This document shows positions 61,547 to 64,000 of a DNA stretch of 64,000 nt, in pieces (the stretch's first letter is position 1; every line of letters begins with the position of its first letter). The notes below the pieces were generated by a model. It made no database searches and was not told the origin of the DNA. It saw only the letters and a program-made list of their open reading frames with translations. The position numbers and the translations under genes were made by a program. This stretch comes from Desulfocarbo indianensis (lineage in GTDB: Bacteria > Desulfobacterota > Desulfarculia > Desulfarculales > Desulfarculaceae): the NCBI GenBank assembly GCA_001184205.1, contig LBMP01000002.1:85444-149443 (forward strand). The letters run 5' to 3'.

Positions 61547-61601
61547 CTTAAAATCCCCAGCCTGTAAAGGCGTGCGGGTTCGAGTCCCGCCCTAGGCACC
61601 A
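61547..61601. repeat. island right attachment site (attR), displaced tRNA-Leu 3' end
   Basis: 55 bases from the anticodon loop to CCA match the tRNA-Leu gene, with 37 identical bases then three mismatches. The upstream half of the tRNA is missing, so it is not a gene. Island length between the repeats is 29,621 bases. Confidence 0.92.
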
Positions 61602-61930
61602 GTTAATTGGTTGAGTGAAAGTCTCACACACGAATCTTGCCACAAGACGGTTTTTCGTTCTTTTGGTAGCACCCTGTGCCGGATAAATTGGTTAAGGCAG
61701 GTGATGTGAGATAATGAGTTGTTGGCTTAATTAGAGATTGATCGCCCTGAATCTGCCCTTTTTGTACGAGACAAAGGTAAATCAGAACTTCGAGCCGGCT
61801 CCATCATATCCCACAAGACCGACGTAATATTAAAAAGTATTCACACCCTACTTTTGCTCTGTCTCTCCGGCTTTGGACCGCTTAATGACAAAATTCTCTC
61901 CCCTTGAGAAGGCCGCTGCGCCAGAAGCCT
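61602..61930. other. intergenic gap after the island
   Basis: Chromosomal DNA between attR and the outer membrane factor gene. No gene or clear promoter is seen. The 61848-62090 frame overlaps the next gene's 3' end and is not supported. Confidence 0.4.
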
Positions 61931-63415
61931 CTAGTTTCGCGCAATGCCGTTTGCGGGCAAGGGATCGGATTGCTTCATCGGTTCGCCGCCCAGGGCCTGG
62001 TACAGGACCAGGTAGTTGACCAGGCGGTTGAGGCGGTTTTGCAAGAGGGAGGCCTCGGCCTCCTGCCGGGTCGCCTGGGCGTCCAGCCATACCTGCATGG
62101 ATTCGGCGCCGGCGCGGTAACGCGTCTCATAGGTGCCTTCGACTTGCTCGGCGAGGGTCAGCGCCTCCTGGAGCTTGACCCCCTGGGACGCATAATGTTG
62201 CCGCGAGGACAGGGCGTCCTCCACTTCTTTCAAGGCCGCGTACAGGGTCTGCCGGAACTCGACCACCGCTTGTTCGTACTGGGCCTGGGCCAGTTCATTG
62301 CTGAGCTGCATCTCGTTCCATTGCAGGAAGGGGAAGCTCAGGCCGGCCAAGAGGCTGGCCACCGGGTTTTTGACCACTTCCAACAGGGCGGAGCTGGCGG
62401 AGCCCAAGGTGCCGGTGAGGGATAGGGTCGGGTAGTAGCTGGTGCGGGTGGCGTCCACGTTGGCCAGCGTCTTGCGCAGCCTGCTTTCCGCGGCCCGCAA
62501 GTCCGGCCGGCGGGACAATACCTCCGCGGGCAGCCCTGCCGCCACCGTGGGCTGCGGCCCGCGCGGCAACCGTTGGGGATCGGCGACCGCTCCCTGGGGC
62601 GGCCCGTCAAACAGGATGGCCAGCGCGGTGCGCTTGGCCGCCAGTTGGCGCTGCAACTCCTCCTGGTTGGCCTGCAAGCTGGCCAGGGAGCGCCGCGCTT
62701 CCATCTCCGCCAGGGACGAGTCGGCTCCGGCGCGGTGGCGGACCTGGGCCAGCTCCAGGGATTTGCCGGCCCGGTCGATGTTTTTCCGGCCCAGGGCGAT
62801 GCTTTCGTTCAGGTAGGCGGTTTGAAAATACAGCTCCGCCGTGGTCTCGAGCAGGGTGAGGGCGGCGCTACGGAGATCATCCTCGGTGGCGGCGGCCTCC
62901 CATGCGGCCATGTCGCGCTGACTGGTCAGCTTGCCCCAAAGGTCCACCTCGTAGCTGAGCGATCCGCTGGCTCCATGGGAGGTGCTGTTCTGCCCATTGT
63001 TCAGGTTGCTGGCGTACTCGCCGCTGAGATTGGCGCTGGCCGTGGGATAGAGGGCGTCCGCCTTCAGGCCGGCCTCCAGGCGGGCCTGGCGCACCTTCAG
63101 GGCCGCCACGGCCAGGTCGTTGTTGCGCTGTAGGGCCAGCACCAAGAGGCGGCCCAGTTCGGGATCATTGAAGCCCAGGGCGCGGGTGGCCAGGGAGTCC
63201 GGGGCGAGGCCCGCCAGGGCCGCGCGGTTTTTGTCCTCGGCCTCGGCTTGCTTGTCCTTTGCCTTGGCCCGCTCCCCGCTGGCGCCCTGCCAGGCGGCGG
63301 GAAGGTTGAGCTCCGGCCGTTGATAGGGTGTGCTTTGGCAGGCGCCGCCTGCCATCAGCAGCAGCGCCAAGCCCAGCAAGGCCAGCCAATGCAATATGCG
63401 TGGTTTGGTTCTCAT
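61931..63415 (-). CDS. outer membrane efflux lipoprotein (NodT/TolC-like)
   Basis: A 494-residue outer membrane factor. The signal peptide ([16 protein letters not shown]) ends in a lipobox Cys near residue 26. Repeated helical motifs follow: [39 protein letters not shown] and [13 protein letters not shown], typical of NodT RND-type channels. A low-complexity Lys/Glu/Ala stretch follows the lipobox. Its ATG overlaps the macB stop as ATGA, giving a tripartite pump context. Confidence 0.92.
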   Translation of the reverse strand: MRTKPRILHWLALLGLALLLMAGGACQSTPYQRPELNLPAAWQGASGERAKAKDKQAEAEDKNRAALAGLAPDSLATRALGFNDPELGRLLVLALQRNNDLAVAALKVRQARLEAGLKADALYPTASANLSGEYASNLNNGQNSTSHGASGSLSYEVDLWGKLTSQRDMAAWEAAATEDDLRSAALTLLETTAELYFQTAYLNESIALGRKNIDRAGKSLELAQVRHRAGADSSLAEMEARRSLASLQANQEELQRQLAAKRTALAILFDGPPQGAVADPQRLPRGPQPTVAAGLPAEVLSRRPDLRAAESRLRKTLANVDATRTSYYPTLSLTGTLGSASSALLEVVKNPVASLLAGLSFPFLQWNEMQLSNELAQAQYEQAVVEFRQTLYAALKEVEDALSSRQHYASQGVKLQEALTLAEQVEGTYETRYRAGAESMQVWLDAQATRQEAEASLLQNRLNRLVNYLVLYQALGGEPMKQSDPLPANGIARN

Positions 63416-64000
63416 TCTCTTGCCAAGGCCTCCACCGGGTCCAACTGCGCCGCGTTCTTAGCCGGCAGGTAACCGAAAACCACTCCCACCATGGTGGCGC
63501 AGGCAAAGGCCGCCAGGATGGAAGAGGTGGAATAAATCATGCGGAAATGATCGCTTATCCAGGAAAACGCCACGCCCACCAACAGGGCCAGGACGATGCC
63601 CATGACCCCGCCGCAGAGGCACACCAGCACCGCCTCCACCAGGAACTGGCGCATGATGTCGCCCCGGCGGGCGCCCACCGCCATGCGCACCCCTATCTCC
63701 CTGGTGCGCTCGGTCACCGAGACCAGCATGATGTTCATCACCCCGATGCCGCCCACCACCAGTGAGATCAGGGCGATGGCGGATATGAGCAGGCGCATGG
63801 TGGCGGTGGTCTGCTCTATGGTCTGGCGAATGGCGTCGGTGTTGAGGGTGAAGAAGTCCTTGAGCCCGTGCCGCCGGGTCAGGAGCCTGATGATGCCCTG
63901 CTCGGCCGCGCCGGTGTCCACCTGGTCGTTTACCCGCACGTTGATGGAGCTCAGGTAGGACTGGCCGATGACCCGCCACATGGCGGTGGTGTAGGGCACC
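63412..64000 (-). CDS. MacB-type ABC transporter permease, 3' part
   Basis: The last ~195 residues of a MacB/LolE-type permease; the gene runs off the window at its 5' side. The C-terminal helices include [30 protein letters not shown] with the conserved [14 protein letters not shown], and [19 protein letters not shown] at the end. Translationally coupled to the outer membrane factor. The ATPase domain lies outside the window. Confidence 0.9.
   Translation of the reverse strand, partial: VPYTTAMWRVIGQSYLSSINVRVNDQVDTGAAEQGIIRLLTRRHGLKDFFTLNTDAIRQTIEQTTATMRLLISAIALISLVVGGIGVMNIMLVSVTERTREIGVRMAVGARRGDIMRQFLVEAVLVCLCGGVMGIVLALLVGVAFSWISDHFRMIYSTSSILAAFACATMVGVVFGYLPAKNAAQLDPVEALARE

Noticed and set aside
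61547-61601. A second tRNA-Leu gene
   Set aside because: Only the 3' half from the anticodon loop is present; no acceptor 5' strand or D arm precedes it, so it is an attachment-site copy.
1-64000. CRISPR arrays, rRNA genes, insertion sequences
   Set aside because: No regularly spaced repeats, rRNA-like stretches or transposase genes with terminal inverted repeats were seen in the window.

Overview
The window is about 64 kb of GC-rich DNA whose gene content best fits a strictly anaerobic deltaproteobacterium (Desulfobacterota, perhaps close to Desulfarculales). The pointers are hydrogenase maturation genes (hypA, B, F, D, E), a sodium-pumping decarboxylase membrane subunit pair, a V4R-type sigma-54 activator, Cys-rich small proteins, YIP1/zinc-ribbon membrane proteins and frequent GTG/TTG starts. 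No rRNA or taxonomic marker is present, so this placement is inference.

Bases 1-31,893 are chromosomal housekeeping and metabolic DNA. They hold a PepSY membrane protein, oadGB, an M20 peptidase with a GNAT enzyme, lepA, the hyp genes interrupted by a LacI-type regulator with its thiolase target, a UspA protein, a DUF3047 protein, a solute-binding protein, a class A PBP, a CBS-ACT protein, a DinG-like helicase, a YIP1 operon, an ANTAR protein and a polyprenyl diphosphate synthase. The far right end (61,602-64,000) returns to chromosome with a NodT-type outer membrane factor and the 3' part of macB.

Between them lies a genomic island of about 29.6 kb. It is integrated at the anticodon loop of an intact tRNA-Leu(UAA) gene (31,894-31,980) and ends at a displaced copy of the tRNA 3' half (61,547-61,601). 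The left arm is a minus-strand mobile module: tyrosine integrase, excisionase-like protein, a PC4-like protein, an unusual helicase fused to a helix-turn-helix, and small phage-like genes with good terminators. Next come two strikingly AT-rich orphan genes, one preceded by twin palindromic operators and the other carrying an in-frame stop near its start. A serine recombinase and a gene resembling the DNA base-modification family (alpha-glutamyl/putrescinyl thymine pyrophosphorylase, 5-hmdU kinase helical domain) follow.

The right arm of the island (44.3-60.4 kb) looks like a stress-survival cargo set. It contains an RRM RNA-binding protein, a sigma-54 activator facing a clear -24/-12 promoter, and many small envelope-stress proteins (BON lipoprotein, DUF3309, CsbD, DUF1328, coiled-coil protein, coiled-coil lipoprotein). 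It also holds a B12-binding radical SAM enzyme and an operon of two glycosyltransferases with two GH130 glycoside phosphorylases. The likely logic is one mobile package delivering regulated envelope and glycan stress functions.

The candidates for something new are the AT-rich pair with twin operators, the base-modification-like gene, and the sigma-54-controlled stress package as a mobile unit.
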